Shown here piece after piece: positions 25,983 to 34,954 of a stretch of 64,000 bases of DNA. How positions within the stretch are numbered: the stretch's first letter is position 1; every line of letters starts with the position of its first letter. The notes beneath the pieces are model-generated. The model worked only from the letters and a program-made list of their open reading frames with translations, was not told where the DNA came from and did no database searches. The position numbers and the translations under genes were made by a program. Source of the DNA: Fusibacter sp963666805 (GTDB lineage Bacteria; Bacillota; Clostridia; Peptostreptococcales; Acidaminobacteraceae); NCBI GenBank assembly GCA_963666805.2, contig CAXXWR010000004.1:1-64000 (forward strand), written 5' to 3'.

Positions 25983-26933
25983 ATGAGTAAAAGTAAATTT
26001 GACAAAGCACATTGTGAAGAACTAGGATTTCCAATCTCTCCATATTTCGCTAGAGAGCTTTATTTTAATCAATCTAGTAAATACTACAAAGAAAAATTGA
26101 ATTATACATGTAAAGAAAATGGATGTTCAGCTGAACTATATGCTCGTTGTATTTACAAAGAAAAAAGGAATAGGCAAGTACCTCACTTTGCTAAAAAACC
26201 TACAAGCAATCATAGTGCAGGATGCCCTCATTCAGACTTCGAAATCAAAGTAAATACTCAAGATCCCGAATCTACTAATGTGATTGGAACAAAGGTTGGA
26301 AGATTTCCATCTGTGTTGCTACTTGAAGGTTTTGGGAAGCAGATTGCTGGCATTCCTGTAGTTGAAGATGAAATTGAAGTTGAGGATAAGGTTACTAAAA
26401 AGAGAAAGAGTGATTCAAAAACTAAAGATAGAAAGAAATCAGTATCGCGAACAAGTCTGTTGGACAATATTGTCGATTGCTTTGAAAAAGGTGATAAGGA
26501 TTTACTAGAGACTGAGGAATTGACAATTGGAAGTAAGACCAGAAGATACAATAAGTTCTTTAAAAAAGTACAGTTCTATTTTGATGAGAACGACTTAATA
26601 TACTGGGGAACTATCAAAGAACTAAAAAAGTTTGGGAAAAATTATAGAATTGTTTTTAATGAAAGACCTTGGATAAACGGAAAGAGTTTGCAAGCTAGCA
26701 TCTATCTTGAGGATGAAGTAATCCAGGCATCACCAAAGGAAAAAAGTTTTAGAAATCAATTAGATAGTTTGATAAATTCAAAAGTTGAGATTAAGTGCTA
26801 TGTTGTAGGTGCAAATCCAGCAGTAAAAGAAATTAATAAAGGAGAAAACACTTTTGAAGTCGTTAGTATCCAAGTTGAAAATCTGAATCACATAAGTTTT
26901 ACATTTGACGAGGTGAATGAAGAACCTGAATAG
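25983..26933 (+). CDS. Hypothetical protein with N-terminal zinc-finger-like region
   Basis: A 316-residue soluble protein. Residues about 43-85 have CKENGC, then HFAKKP and HSAGCPH, a Cys/His pattern like the zinc region at the start of competence CoiA-type or restriction-related proteins. A basic, low-complexity linker (KKRKSDSKTKDRKKS) follows near 137-152, then a beta-rich C-terminal part. Function unknown. The leader of about 225 bases is A/T-rich and longer than usual, so an own promoter is possible but not identified. Confidence 0.65.
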   Translation: MSKSKFDKAHCEELGFPISPYFARELYFNQSSKYYKEKLNYTCKENGCSAELYARCIYKEKRNRQVPHFAKKPTSNHSAGCPHSDFEIKVNTQDPESTNVIGTKVGRFPSVLLLEGFGKQIAGIPVVEDEIEVEDKVTKKRKSDSKTKDRKKSVSRTSLLDNIVDCFEKGDKDLLETEELTIGSKTRRYNKFFKKVQFYFDENDLIYWGTIKELKKFGKNYRIVFNERPWINGKSLQASIYLEDEVIQASPKEKSFRNQLDSLINSKVEIKCYVVGANPAVKEINKGENTFEVVSIQVENLNHISFTFDEVNEEPE

Positions 26934-26980
26934 GGTTTTGAATAGCACTGAATTATTTCTGACTAAGTGCTTAAATGCAT

Positions 26981-27118
26981 CAGCTAACACGAGGGTGTCC
27001 CGACATTCGCTGGAGTAAAGCAGAGTTGCGTAAAAGAAGCAAAGTTAAATCTTATTACGACACTGAAGGTGTTGGAAAAAGTGGGCGAACGATCGTGAAC
27101 CCCGGGAACGTTAGGCGC
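26981..27118 (+). repeat. attC 9 (family H)
   Basis: R'' CAGCTAAC, GGTGTCCCG left arm, R' GTTAGGC, cut after 27110. Shares its outer arms with the site at 32198. Confidence 0.8.
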
Positions 27119-27163
27119 AATAAATCTTTTGGTAATATTTATAGAAGCAATGGAGGTGTGAAA

Positions 27164-27943
27164 ATGAAGATTGGTATGCCAACTTTAATTGAGTTAGATA
27201 CATTAGAAGATAATGTAATGTTACGTGCTGAACTTGGTTTGGATTTTTTAGAAATCAATATGAATTTCCCTCAGTATCAGCTTGATAAGTTAGATGTGAA
27301 TGAACTTAATGATTTACAGAAGAGATTTGGTATTTTCTTCACTTTTCACTTAGCTGAAGACATTGACATTGGTCATCTAAATAGAAACATTAGAAATGTG
27401 TATGTAAACGAGGTAATAAACATTCTGAAGTTAATGCAGCAAGTAAATTCAAGAGTATTAAATATGCATATGTCACAAGGTATATATGTAACTTTACCTA
27501 ACAAGAAGGTTTACATATATGATAAATATAAGTCAGAGTATCTTCATAATATTACTGAATTTATGAGTGTCGTGTCAGAGCATATAAATGATAGTAATCA
27601 GAGTGTATTCATAGAAAATACAGGTATAGGTGATATCGATTACGTTCATGAAAGTATCAAAATGATGTTAAAAAGTGATAATTTTAAACTTACTTGGGAT
27701 ATTGGCCACGATCACTCGAGTGGATTAAGAGATAGAACATTTCTAGAGGAAAACATTGAATTAATCGAACATTATCATGTACATGATGCTATTGGTAAAA
27801 CAAATCACTTAACGCTATTCGATGGTGAAGTTGATATAGAGAAGTTCATAACATTAGCAAAAACCTCAAAATCAACGGTAGTGTTTGAGACTAAGACAGC
27901 AGAAGCACTAAGAGAATCGGTTAAAAGGTACAGGAGTCTATAA
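27164..27943 (+). CDS. Sugar phosphate isomerase/epimerase-like TIM-barrel protein
   Basis: A 259-residue protein of the xylose isomerase-like/AP endonuclease 2 superfamily: GMPTLIELDTLEDNVMLRAELGLDFLEINM, FHLAEDIDIG, IENTGIGDIDYV, WDIGHDHSSG and YHVHDAIGKTNHL, where the Glu/Asp/His are metal ligands. Substrate unknown. The frame runs upstream through attC 9, but ATG 27164 after GGAGGTG is the true start. Cassette 27111-28082 starts TTAGGCGCA and ends TGCGCCTAA, an exact mirror. Confidence 0.82.
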   Translation: MKIGMPTLIELDTLEDNVMLRAELGLDFLEINMNFPQYQLDKLDVNELNDLQKRFGIFFTFHLAEDIDIGHLNRNIRNVYVNEVINILKLMQQVNSRVLNMHMSQGIYVTLPNKKVYIYDKYKSEYLHNITEFMSVVSEHINDSNQSVFIENTGIGDIDYVHESIKMMLKSDNFKLTWDIGHDHSSGLRDRTFLEENIELIEHYHVHDAIGKTNHLTLFDGEVDIEKFITLAKTSKSTVVFETKTAEALRESVKRYRSL

Positions 27944-27955
27944 CACAAGATTTAC

Positions 27956-28089
27956 TGCGCCTAAAACGCCAGTTAGCGACATTCCCATGTTGAAAATTGA
28001 GTGTTGCCCGAGTATGAAGAGTGAGTGGTTAAGTTATAAAGTGTGAAAGATGGATAGGGAACGATCGCGAACTGCGGGAACGTTATATG
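27956..28089 (+). repeat. attC 10 (family C)
   Basis: R'' TGCGCCTAAAAC has an extra AA in its core. Right part intact, R' GTTATATG, cut after 28082. Confidence 0.8.
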
Positions 28090-28135
28090 AAAGTCAGTTT
28101 TAAAAAGAAAAAACATAATTTTGGAGGAAGTTGTA

Positions 28136-28567
28136 TTGAGATACTCATTGAAGTTAGCAACAAAAAGTGACACGGACTTTATTTTTAGACTGAAGAAGCA
28201 AACATTAAAAGAACATATAGATCAAATTTGGGGTTGGGATGACGAGTTTCAACGTCAAACGATAGAAAAAGAGTTTATTGAAGAAAATAATTTTTTAATA
28301 AGTCTTGGAAATGATCTAATAGGATTATTAGAGATAGATGAGACGGATGAGGAGCTTCATATTGTAGAACTAGAGATTCTACCCGAATATCAAGGACAAG
28401 GTTTAGGGAGCGAAATTCTTCAAGATATTATTGTGAAGATGAAAGATAAAGGAAAGAGAATTAGATTAGGATGTTTCTACATCAATAAGAGAGCACTAAA
28501 ATTATATGAGAAAAATGGTTTTAAAAAGTATGGAGAAACTAAAACACATATATTAATGGAAGTCTAA
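28136..28567 (+). CDS. GNAT family N-acetyltransferase
   Basis: A protein of about 143 residues with acyl-CoA binding motif LPEYQGQGLGSEIL and the C-terminal FYINKRALKLYEKNGFKKYGE. The TTG at 28136 lies 8 bases after GGAGG and was chosen over the TTG at 28121, which is inside the binding site. Acceptor unknown. The cassette starts TTATATGAA; its R'' is CACATAAC, so the two boxes match only in part. Confidence 0.87.
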   Translation: MRYSLKLATKSDTDFIFRLKKQTLKEHIDQIWGWDDEFQRQTIEKEFIEENNFLISLGNDLIGLLEIDETDEELHIVELEILPEYQGQGLGSEILQDIIVKMKDKGKRIRLGCFYINKRALKLYEKNGFKKYGETKTHILMEV

Positions 28568-28601
28568 AAATTTGATGACAGTATATATGAAAACTGATCT
28601 T

Positions 28602-28723
28602 CACATAACACGTCACTTACCGGAAATCGTTCTGATGACACAGTCCTTGCGAGGCAAGGCCAGCGCCACTTTTGCCCTAAGGGTCAAAAGGAACGACTTC
28701 GGTAAGTGCGGAAACGTTATACG
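28602..28723 (+). repeat. attC 11 (family A)
   Basis: R'' CACATAAC, arms CACTTACC/GGTAAGTG (compensated against other A sites), R' GTTATACG, cut after 28716. Confidence 0.88.
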
Positions 28724-28793
28724 CCATAAAGTGCTAGAATGGATAAAGTAGCAGTAAACGATTAAAACGAAGTTTGTTAAAAAGGAGAAAAAG

Positions 28794-29210
28794 ATGAAAT
28801 TTGAAGCAATTATACTTGTAATATTATTTATACATCAGACTCTAGACGTAGTAGGTGTAAAAGGTTATGTTATTAGGCCTGAATTAAAAAGTCCCGATAC
28901 AATAGGGTGGCTACTTTATGCATCATTACTTATACTTTATTTTATTGGAATACCATATATCAATGTCGCTTTTATAATTGTATTTGGACTTGTAATATAT
29001 GGATCGTACTATTTTCACTGGAAACTTTTTCTATTTGGTGCTACTCAGAACAAGATTAAAGGGTATAATGAATGTTTTGCAGGAACTCATAGAATTATGG
29101 AACAATCGGATACAAGATTAGTACCGGATACGTATCATATAGTTCATTCGATCTTGTATGTAATTGCATTTTTGACATTGTTAATTAATGTTGTAATCAG
29201 CATGCTGTAG
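28794..29210 (+). CDS. Small integral membrane protein, 138 residues
   Basis: Four likely membrane segments (residues about 4-20, 38-55, 58-78 and 115-135) with a loop carrying ECFAGTHRIMEQSDTR. No family recognised. Starts after AAGGAGAAA. The cassette starts TTATACGCC and its R'' is GCGTATAAC. Confidence 0.7.
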   Translation: MKFEAIILVILFIHQTLDVVGVKGYVIRPELKSPDTIGWLLYASLLILYFIGIPYINVAFIIVFGLVIYGSYYFHWKLFLFGATQNKIKGYNECFAGTHRIMEQSDTRLVPDTYHIVHSILYVIAFLTLLINVVISML

Positions 29211-29256
29211 ATAAAATAATAAAGTGAGTTTTACTCATTAATAACCGCTCTTTACA

Positions 29257-29463
29257 GCGTATAACACGCTGATTACCAAAATCGCATTGATGTCACCGCC
29301 CTTGCGGAGCAAGGACAGCGTCACTTTGACCTATCGTCGCGCGGGTGCCCCGCTGATAGGTTCGGTCTACGACACTTCGCCTATCAGCAGGTTTACAAAA
29401 TCGAAACGCCCAAGTGAAATCACTTGTTCGCTCCGACTTCGTAAACCCGCGCGACGTTAAGTG
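29257..29463 (+). repeat. attC 12, composite (left half A, 31-bp mini site, micro-cassette with B)
   Basis: The left part equals family A up to GTCACTTTG, then a CCTATC...GATAGG mini site (29330-29360) replaces the right arm, followed by the micro-cassette and a B site. R' GTTAAGTG, cut after 29456. Confidence 0.75.
29356..29456 (+). mobile_element. 101-bp gene-less micro-cassette, copy 2
   Basis: Same length and content as copy 1 at 17916, preceded by the same 31-bp mini attC. Confidence 0.7.
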
Positions 29464-29521
29464 AAATTCGAAAAGCATATCAGTATATATATAAAACATA
29501 TTATCAAAATTGGAGAAATTA

Positions 29522-30598
29522 ATGAAAATTGAAATGGGCGAGTCATTAATACTATCATGGTTAAGACACTCAAAAAATTGTCAGGTAGTACAAACAAATT
29601 GGAAACCATCCATGGAATCATGGGATTATTATAATGAAATCTTAATAGAAGAGATTGTTAATGAAATTCAAGAAGTATTTATTAATAAGTATGGTTATGA
29701 TCTCTTTAAAAAAAATCGGTCAATAAGACAAGTATTACAACAAGGGGAGATAGATGTCCTCGGCATTGAATTAGTTAAGTCTTCATTTAAAGAGATATAT
29801 GCCGTAGATATTGCTTTTCATGAAAATGGATTAAATTATGGTTCGAAGAATGAGACTATTGGAAGAGTTCTAAAAAAATTAGTTAGAATGGCATGTACAG
29901 TATTATATTTTTTTGATTTGAAAGATGCGAAAATAATTTTCGCTTCACCTAAAGTACATAAATCAGTTTATGATGATCTCACTATAGCAATCAAAGAAAT
30001 GAGTGAGTATATTAATCAAACTTGGAGCTTAAATTTTAAGTTTGAATTAATATGCAACGATGACTTCAGAGAGAAGATATATGATGTAGTTGTAATGCTA
30101 TCGAGCAATGTTGCAGATACATCTGAATTATTTATGAGGAGCATACAAATGTACAATTCAATGAATAAAAAGGGAAATAGATTTAAAATCGAAATTTTAA
30201 ACCAAGATAAGAGTATGGATATCGTATCTAATAAAGGTATTAAACAAGAGAGTAGTAAAGGGATTCAGAATAATACAAATTATGATGAAGTGAAGATTGG
30301 GGCGCTTGTTCGGAGTACTTTACCTGATTTGGTTAGAGATATGCTAATTGATGATGTTGAACTTAATAGATTATTACAGTATGACTACTCAAAAAGTAAT
30401 TTTGATCTTAATTATCCAATGCTAAGAAAAATTGATGAATCACTTTCAATTAAAGAGAATAGAATGATAGGGGATTATCCACGTTATTACTCACAGCCTA
30501 TTTTAAAAATATCTGGCTCAAGATATTTGATTACAAGTGAATGGTATGAAAGAAATAAGAGTTATTATATACATTGGTTAGGTATAAGACGAGCATAA
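29522..30598 (+). CDS. Putative PD-(D/E)XK nuclease-like protein, 358 residues
   Basis: The N-terminal half has the restriction-nuclease-like pattern GEIDVLGIE - about 15 residues - AVDIAFHE, with the order Glu/Asp, strand, Asp-x-Ala-x-x-x-Glu; the usual Lys is not obvious. The C-terminal part (ISGSRYLITSEWYERN) ends like winged domains in related proteins. A role in DNA processing or defence is inference. ATG 29522 follows GGAGAAAT; the upstream TTG 29510 overlaps the binding site. Cassette 29457-30735 starts TTAAGTGA and ends TCACTTAA, an exact mirror. Confidence 0.65.
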   Translation: MKIEMGESLILSWLRHSKNCQVVQTNWKPSMESWDYYNEILIEEIVNEIQEVFINKYGYDLFKKNRSIRQVLQQGEIDVLGIELVKSSFKEIYAVDIAFHENGLNYGSKNETIGRVLKKLVRMACTVLYFFDLKDAKIIFASPKVHKSVYDDLTIAIKEMSEYINQTWSLNFKFELICNDDFREKIYDVVVMLSSNVADTSELFMRSIQMYNSMNKKGNRFKIEILNQDKSMDIVSNKGIKQESSKGIQNNTNYDEVKIGALVRSTLPDLVRDMLIDDVELNRLLQYDYSKSNFDLNYPMLRKIDESLSIKENRMIGDYPRYYSQPILKISGSRYLITSEWYERNKSYYIHWLGIRRA

Positions 30599-30617
30599 TT
30601 AAAAGCTTTTCAAACAT

Positions 30618-30742
30618 CACTTAACACGCCGATTCCCAACATTTCTCTCGATGTCACATGCCTTGCGAAGCAAGCCATGCGCCACTTTTTCTGCTTCGCA
30701 TTAAAAGAGAGGAACGTCCGTGAATCGCGGGAACGTTATGTG
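30618..30742 (+). repeat. attC 13 (family A)
   Basis: R'' CACTTAAC, left arm GATTCCC, R' GTTATGTG, cut after 30735. Confidence 0.88.
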
Positions 30743-30779
30743 AAATCCATCAGCTAGTTTATAGCAAATAGGAGGCATT

Positions 30780-31208
30780 ATGAAGTATGACATTTCTATT
30801 AAGGTAATGAATGAATCCGATATAGAGGACGCACTAGAACTTTGGAAGAAATCATTTAATAGAGGATTCTCAGAAGGTTTCGATACTACTGAGTCGATTT
30901 CAAGATATCTTGAAAGAAACCCTGATCTGAGTACTGTTGCATATGTTGGTGATCAACTCGTTGGTGCGTTGATGTGTGGACATGATGGTAGGAGAGGTTC
31001 AATCTACCATACGGCAGTTTATCCGGAATATCGAGGCATGGGTATTGGAAAGCAGATGGAGAAACGTTCACTTGATGAACTGAGAAGTATTGGGATCACA
31101 ACTGGATTCCTTTTTATTAATGTGAATAATCCTGGCTCGAGAGAGTTTTGGGAGGCAAACGATTGGCAAGTTATCGAAGACGTGAGATATTTATATAAGG
31201 AGTTCTAG
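30780..31208 (+). CDS. GNAT family N-acetyltransferase
   Basis: A 142-residue protein: VMNESDIEDALELWKKSF at the N terminus, HTAVYPEYRGMGIGKQMEK as the acetyl-CoA loop, and FLFINVNNPGSREFWEANDW at the end, as in YpeA/RimI-like enzymes. AGGAGG site 5 bases before ATG. Cassette 30736-31352 has matching boxes TTATGTG and CACATAA. Confidence 0.9.
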   Translation: MKYDISIKVMNESDIEDALELWKKSFNRGFSEGFDTTESISRYLERNPDLSTVAYVGDQLVGALMCGHDGRRGSIYHTAVYPEYRGMGIGKQMEKRSLDELRSIGITTGFLFINVNNPGSREFWEANDWQVIEDVRYLYKEF

Positions 31209-31230
31209 AAAAGGGGCCGCTGATAGACAT

Positions 31231-31359
31231 CACATAACATACGATTTCCAACACTCAATTCGCTAACCGAGTCGCACTCGCATTAGCCCACCCAAAGGGT
31301 CTCGGGCATGAGCGAGCACTGTAAGCTCATTGGCGTCGTAAACCGAAGAACGTTATATG
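31231..31359 (+). repeat. attC 14 (family F)
   Basis: R'' CACATAAC, then ATACGATTTCC, middle with GGGTCTCGGGC, R' GTTATATG, cut after 31352. Confidence 0.83.
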
Positions 31360-31382
31360 AAATCCAGATGCAAGGAGTTATT

Positions 31383-32180
31383 ATGAAGAAGTTTTATACT
31401 TGGAATGGTAATAAAAATTGCTATATTGATTGAATAAACGTTATTGAGAATGATAGGTATCGAATTGGTAATTATGGTGGTTGTAGTGAAAGTGGAGCAT
31501 ATACTAATGAAGATGGACTTATGATTCTTGAGTCATCTAATGATTGGCGTTTAGCAGTCATCATGGATGCTCATGCAACAAACGAAAGTGTAATCACTAT
31601 GACAGAGTTAGTTGAAGACAATACTGATAAAATACATAGAATTTGTGATAGTGAGGTTAATATTGCAATTCCAGAACTACAAGAGTTCATAACAAGGTTA
31701 GTGACTAGCAAAATAGCGGTTTCGAAGTCCAAGGAAGTAAAAGGGGAAACAGCTGCATTATTCTGTTTTGAAAAGAATGGTTACTTATGGTGGCTATCAA
31801 TTGGAGATAACTCACTTTATGTTCTACATAAGGAGTTTAACGAATTAGGGCAATTTCGTTTAAATCAGAGAATTTTCTATCAGTGGTATGGTGAGAAGAA
31901 TTCATTATCATTGCAAGTTCCATGTTATACATCAGGGATCATTCAATTGAGGGAAGGCAACTCAATAATCATTATGCTAACTGATGGTGTACTTGAGATT
32001 AAGAATCGAGTATATGAGGATGAATCAGAATTAGCCAAAGTCTTTGAAAGTAAAGATCTATCAGTCTCTATTAGAGAAATGCTCACTGAAGTTAAGAGAC
32101 AAAAAGGTAGAGATAGTGCAACAGTAATTGCCTGGAATACAGTATCAACTAACGAGGTGTTGCGACCAACTCGATTATGA
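31383..32180 (+). pseudogene. PP2C-like protein phosphatase gene with in-frame TGA
   Basis: ATG 31383 after AAGGAG reads MKKFYTWNGNKNCYID, then TGA (31431-31433), then continues in the same frame NVIENDRYRIGNYGGCSESGAYTNEDG through to 32180. The whole resembles a Bacillota family of PP2C-type phosphatases (GDNSLYVLH, MLTDGVLEIKNR). Either the gene is inactive, or a shorter product starts at the ATG 31521, which would lose the first metal site. Cassette 31353-32325 starts TTATATGA and ends TCATATAA. Confidence 0.75.
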
Positions 32181-32197
32181 TGAATTGCATTTGGACA

Positions 32198-32332
32198 TCA
32201 TATAACACAGCGGTGTCCCGCCATTCGCCTTGTGGTGAGGAAGTTAATGCTATTACCAAGTTTTCTGCTATGAAATAGCTGAATACATTGATATAACTGG
32301 CGAACGAGCGTGAACCGTGGAAACGTTAGTAG
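32198..32332 (+). repeat. attC 15 (family H)
   Basis: R'' TCATATAAC, left arm GGTGTCCCGCCATTCGCC, R' GTTAGTAG, cut after 32325. Confidence 0.82.
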
Positions 32333-32381
32333 AAATGCGAAAAAAAATACAATAAACCTAATTAAAAAAAATCGAAACGAT

Positions 32382-32440
32382 AGAAGACATAAAAGACATA
32401 AAAGACATGAAAAACATGAAAAACATAAAAGATATAGAAG
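32382..32440 (+). repeat. Short tandem repeat, about 9-bp unit AAAAGACAT
   Basis: Six to seven degenerate copies of AAAAGACAT/AAAAACATG in the leader of the next gene. Depending on frame it reads a His/Lys/Arg-rich or a KDIKDMKNMKNIKD-type peptide, but neither has a start codon with a binding site. Confidence 0.6.
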
Positions 32441-32528
32441 AAAGAAGGAAATCGCAATAATATTTAAATTATTCTCTGGCGACAATTGAAACTTCAATGC
32501 TTGTGATATAAAAGGGAGATGTGACAAA

Positions 32529-33308
32529 ATGAAAATTGCTACATATAATGTTTGGAATGAAAACAAAGGAATTGGAAATAGATTTGATCAATTAATTGAT
32601 GAAATTAATAATGTAGATGCTGATATAATTGGCCTACAAGAAGTAACAACTCATTTTTTCAATAATGTACTAAAAGTTAAAACGAATTATAAATATTTTG
32701 AGTTTAGAAAATACCATGATGAAGATGAGGGGTTAGCAATATTAAGTCGTTACCCTTTTGAAGAATGCTTTTTTTTAAACTCTAGTGAGGAATATGAATA
32801 TAGTAGAGGGTTAAATGTTAAGTTTACAGTTGAGGGGGCAAGATTTTCTTTAATGAATGTTCATTTGCCTTCCGATTCAGCTCGGTTACAGGAACAACAG
32901 ATACTTATAATGGACAAATATTTTGGTGCTTTAAAAGATCAAGTCGATTATATCATTATGATAGGAGATTATAATGGCGGGATAGAATCAAGTGTTCATA
33001 GATACTTGACAGGAGAACAAACAATTAATGGGAATGAACCATGTATGAGATGGGACGAGATGTCTAGCGCATATGCCGCTCTGAATGGAGTACCATTAAT
33101 CCCAACACTTGATTGTTTAAATAATCCCCGCTGGAAAGGTAAAAACACATTTTATATTCCATCAGTAATGGATAGAATTTATATTATGGATAATTGGGTT
33201 AGCAAGTCAATAGTAGCTGTAAGTAATTTTGGTATGGAAGTTTCACCTGTAAATAACCTTTGTGCAAGTGATCATTATGGTGTTGTAGCTGATATATCCT
33301 TTAAATAA
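32529..33308 (+). CDS. Endonuclease/exonuclease/phosphatase family protein
   Basis: A 259-residue EEP-fold metal-dependent hydrolase. Motifs: ATYNVWNENKG, IIGLQEVTTHF (Glu metal ligand), MNVHLPSDS, IIMIGDYNGG (Asp/Asn) and CASDHYGVVADI (catalytic Asp-His). Substrate could be DNA, phospholipid or another phosphodiester. ATG after GGGAG. No signal peptide. Confidence 0.9.
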   Translation: MKIATYNVWNENKGIGNRFDQLIDEINNVDADIIGLQEVTTHFFNNVLKVKTNYKYFEFRKYHDEDEGLAILSRYPFEECFFLNSSEEYEYSRGLNVKFTVEGARFSLMNVHLPSDSARLQEQQILIMDKYFGALKDQVDYIIMIGDYNGGIESSVHRYLTGEQTINGNEPCMRWDEMSSAYAALNGVPLIPTLDCLNNPRWKGKNTFYIPSVMDRIYIMDNWVSKSIVAVSNFGMEVSPVNNLCASDHYGVVADISFK

Positions 33309-33330
33309 GGTTAAAGTAAAAATAACTCCA

Positions 33331-33437
33331 TGATTTAACACGATGATTTCCACCATGCCCATTGATGTACTGCCCTTGCGAGGCAAGGCTAACGTCACAT
33401 TTCCCGCTATGTCGTTAAAAGAGGTGGACTGCAGGAA
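33331..33437 (+). repeat. attC 16 (family A), R' box lost
   Basis: Begins ATTTAACACGATGATTTCC and continues as family A to GCAGGAATA, but the GTTRRRY end is missing, so the next gene is fused to this cassette. Confidence 0.75.
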
Positions 33438-33439
33438 TA

Positions 33440-33631
33440 GTGATTGAGTATAAAGTAATAAGAGAGAGAAAATCTGAAACATATTCACTAATTAAAATAA
33501 AAATGAATGATTTAGTAGAATGTATTCAAGAATCAGATAAAAATGGAGATTGGACAGGCTGGATTTATGGAATTAAAAAAAGTAATGGAATGAAAGCATG
33601 GGTAGCATTTAATCATATGCGTAAATTATAA
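33440..33631 (+). CDS. Small SH3-like domain protein, 63 residues
   Basis: Starts with GTG right at the broken end of attC 16, without a clear binding site, so it may be 5'-truncated. The sequence YKVIRERKSETYSLIKIKMND...GWIYGIKKSNGMKAWVAF matches a small SH3-like domain also seen, decayed, at 43424. Function unknown. Confidence 0.6.
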   Translation: MIEYKVIRERKSETYSLIKIKMNDLVECIQESDKNGDWTGWIYGIKKSNGMKAWVAFNHMRKL

Positions 33632-33661
33632 TAAACATAATATTAAAATGTTTTCGCACTA

Positions 33662-33778
33662 CTTCTAACACGCTGATTACCTAAATTGCATTGATGTCAC
33701 CGCCCTTGCGAAGCAAGTGCAGCGCCACTTTTCCTAAGGGAAAAGATGCGACTTCGGTAATCACGGGGACGTTAGATG
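33662..33778 (+). repeat. attC 17 (family A)
   Basis: R'' CTTCTAAC, arms GATTACC/GGTAATC, R' GTTAGATG, cut after 33771. Confidence 0.87.
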
Positions 33779-33831
33779 AAAGCAACTGAAATGACAATAA
33801 AGAAATATCATAATAGTAAGGATGGTGTAAA

Positions 33832-33996
33832 ATGATTAATTTTATCGAAAAAAACAAAAAAATGCTAATGTTTATACCTATATATTTGATTTACATAGTA
33901 GTGGTTGAATTAATTATGGGGTTAGGAGTAGAAAACAATTCTGTATGGAATAAGGGGAAAGAAATCATTAATGGTGGAGTAGATTCTACAGACTAA
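33832..33996 (+). CDS. Small membrane protein, 54 residues
   Basis: ATG 33832, with AAGGATGG upstream. MINFIEKNKKMLMFIPIYLIYIVVVELIMGLG gives one membrane helix, followed by a short polar tail ending VDSTD. It is the only gene-like content of cassette 33772-34232 and is followed by a long family E attC, as other small-membrane-protein cassettes are. Confidence 0.6.
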   Translation: MINFIEKNKKMLMFIPIYLIYIVVVELIMGLGVENNSVWNKGKEIINGGVDSTD

Positions 33997-34044
33997 CTTG
34001 CTAGATTAAGCAGAGAATCAAAAATAAATAAAACTAAAATGCCA

Positions 34045-34239
34045 TCATATAACACGCCGGTTACCAACCTTTTTCTGATGTCACGGAACTTGCGAAAATC
34101 AGAGAATTATACATTTAGGCAGGGTTTTTACGAATTAGTAGAGAATATTACCAATTGTGAGATAAGCAAGTTGCCGTGCCACAATTCTGCCTAAGGGCAG
34201 AACCGAGAAAAACGTCGTTAACCGCGGGAACGTTATACG
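34045..34239 (+). repeat. attC 18 (family E)
   Basis: R'' TCATATAAC, left arm GGTTACCAAC, right arm GTCGTTAACC, R' GTTATACG, cut after 34232. About 195 bp. Confidence 0.85.
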
Positions 34240-34272
34240 AAAGAATTTTACGAAGAGAAGGAAAACAAATTT

Positions 34273-34779
34273 GTGGAAACTTTATATGAATTCAGAGTTG
34301 TAGAGAAACAAAATAAGGAATTGGCTGAACTTGTTAAAGAATTTAGAAGTGATTTGAACGAATTGAATGGCATTACTATTGAACAAACTTATGATCATAA
34401 AGATATTCAAAAAGAAACTAAAGCATACTTTCAAAAAAACAAAATAGTAATTGGAGCTTACAAGACCGAGAAACTAATAGGATTTTTAGTTTTAAAAGAA
34501 GAAGAGCGTGTGTTTTGGGTTGAATGGATGTACATGTCTCCACAATTTAGAGGGACCAAATGTGCAAGTGAACTTTTTGATTTTGCTGACAATATTGCAA
34601 AAAATTCGAGTGGTTCACAATTGTATGTATGGGTTCATCCGACTAATCACAGAATGATAAGATTTCTATCAAAGAAAGGTTATAATGTTTTAAATTTAAT
34701 TGAAATTACGAAAGATAGTAAGTCAGAAAGTAGTAAATTAAACATATTAGGGAATGAACTTAATATTAGACAAAACTAA
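34273..34779 (+). CDS. GNAT family N-acetyltransferase, 168 residues
   Basis: GTG start after AAGGAAA. Contains GFLVLKEEERVFWVEWMYMSPQFRGTKCASELFDFA (acetyl-CoA region, with the usual QxxGxG/A replaced by RGTKCA) and WVHPTNHRMIRFLSKKGYNVL. The altered CoA loop may weaken binding. Cassette 34233-34901 starts TTATACGA and ends TCGTATAA, an exact mirror. Confidence 0.85.
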   Translation: METLYEFRVVEKQNKELAELVKEFRSDLNELNGITIEQTYDHKDIQKETKAYFQKNKIVIGAYKTEKLIGFLVLKEEERVFWVEWMYMSPQFRGTKCASELFDFADNIAKNSSGSQLYVWVHPTNHRMIRFLSKKGYNVLNLIEITKDSKSESSKLNILGNELNIRQN

Positions 34780-34787
34780 AATGCCAT

Positions 34788-34908
34788 CGTATAACACGCT
34801 GATTACTAAAATCGCATTGATGTCATAGTCCTTGGGAAGCAAGGACCGCGCCACTTTTCCCCTAAGGGTGAAAAGATGCGACTTCGGTAATCACGGGAAC
34901 GTTAGGCG
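34788..34908 (+). repeat. attC 19 (family A)
   Basis: R'' CGTATAAC, arms GATTAC/GTAATC, R' GTTAGGCG, cut after 34901. Confidence 0.88.
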
Positions 34909-34954
34909 AAATCACTGGACTAGACATTAAGAAGAATTTGAGGGAGGTAATTGT

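Noticed and set aside
26975..27163. N-terminal extension of the TIM-barrel protein
   Set aside because: The extra residues are encoded by attC 9; the start at 27164 has a strong ribosome binding site.
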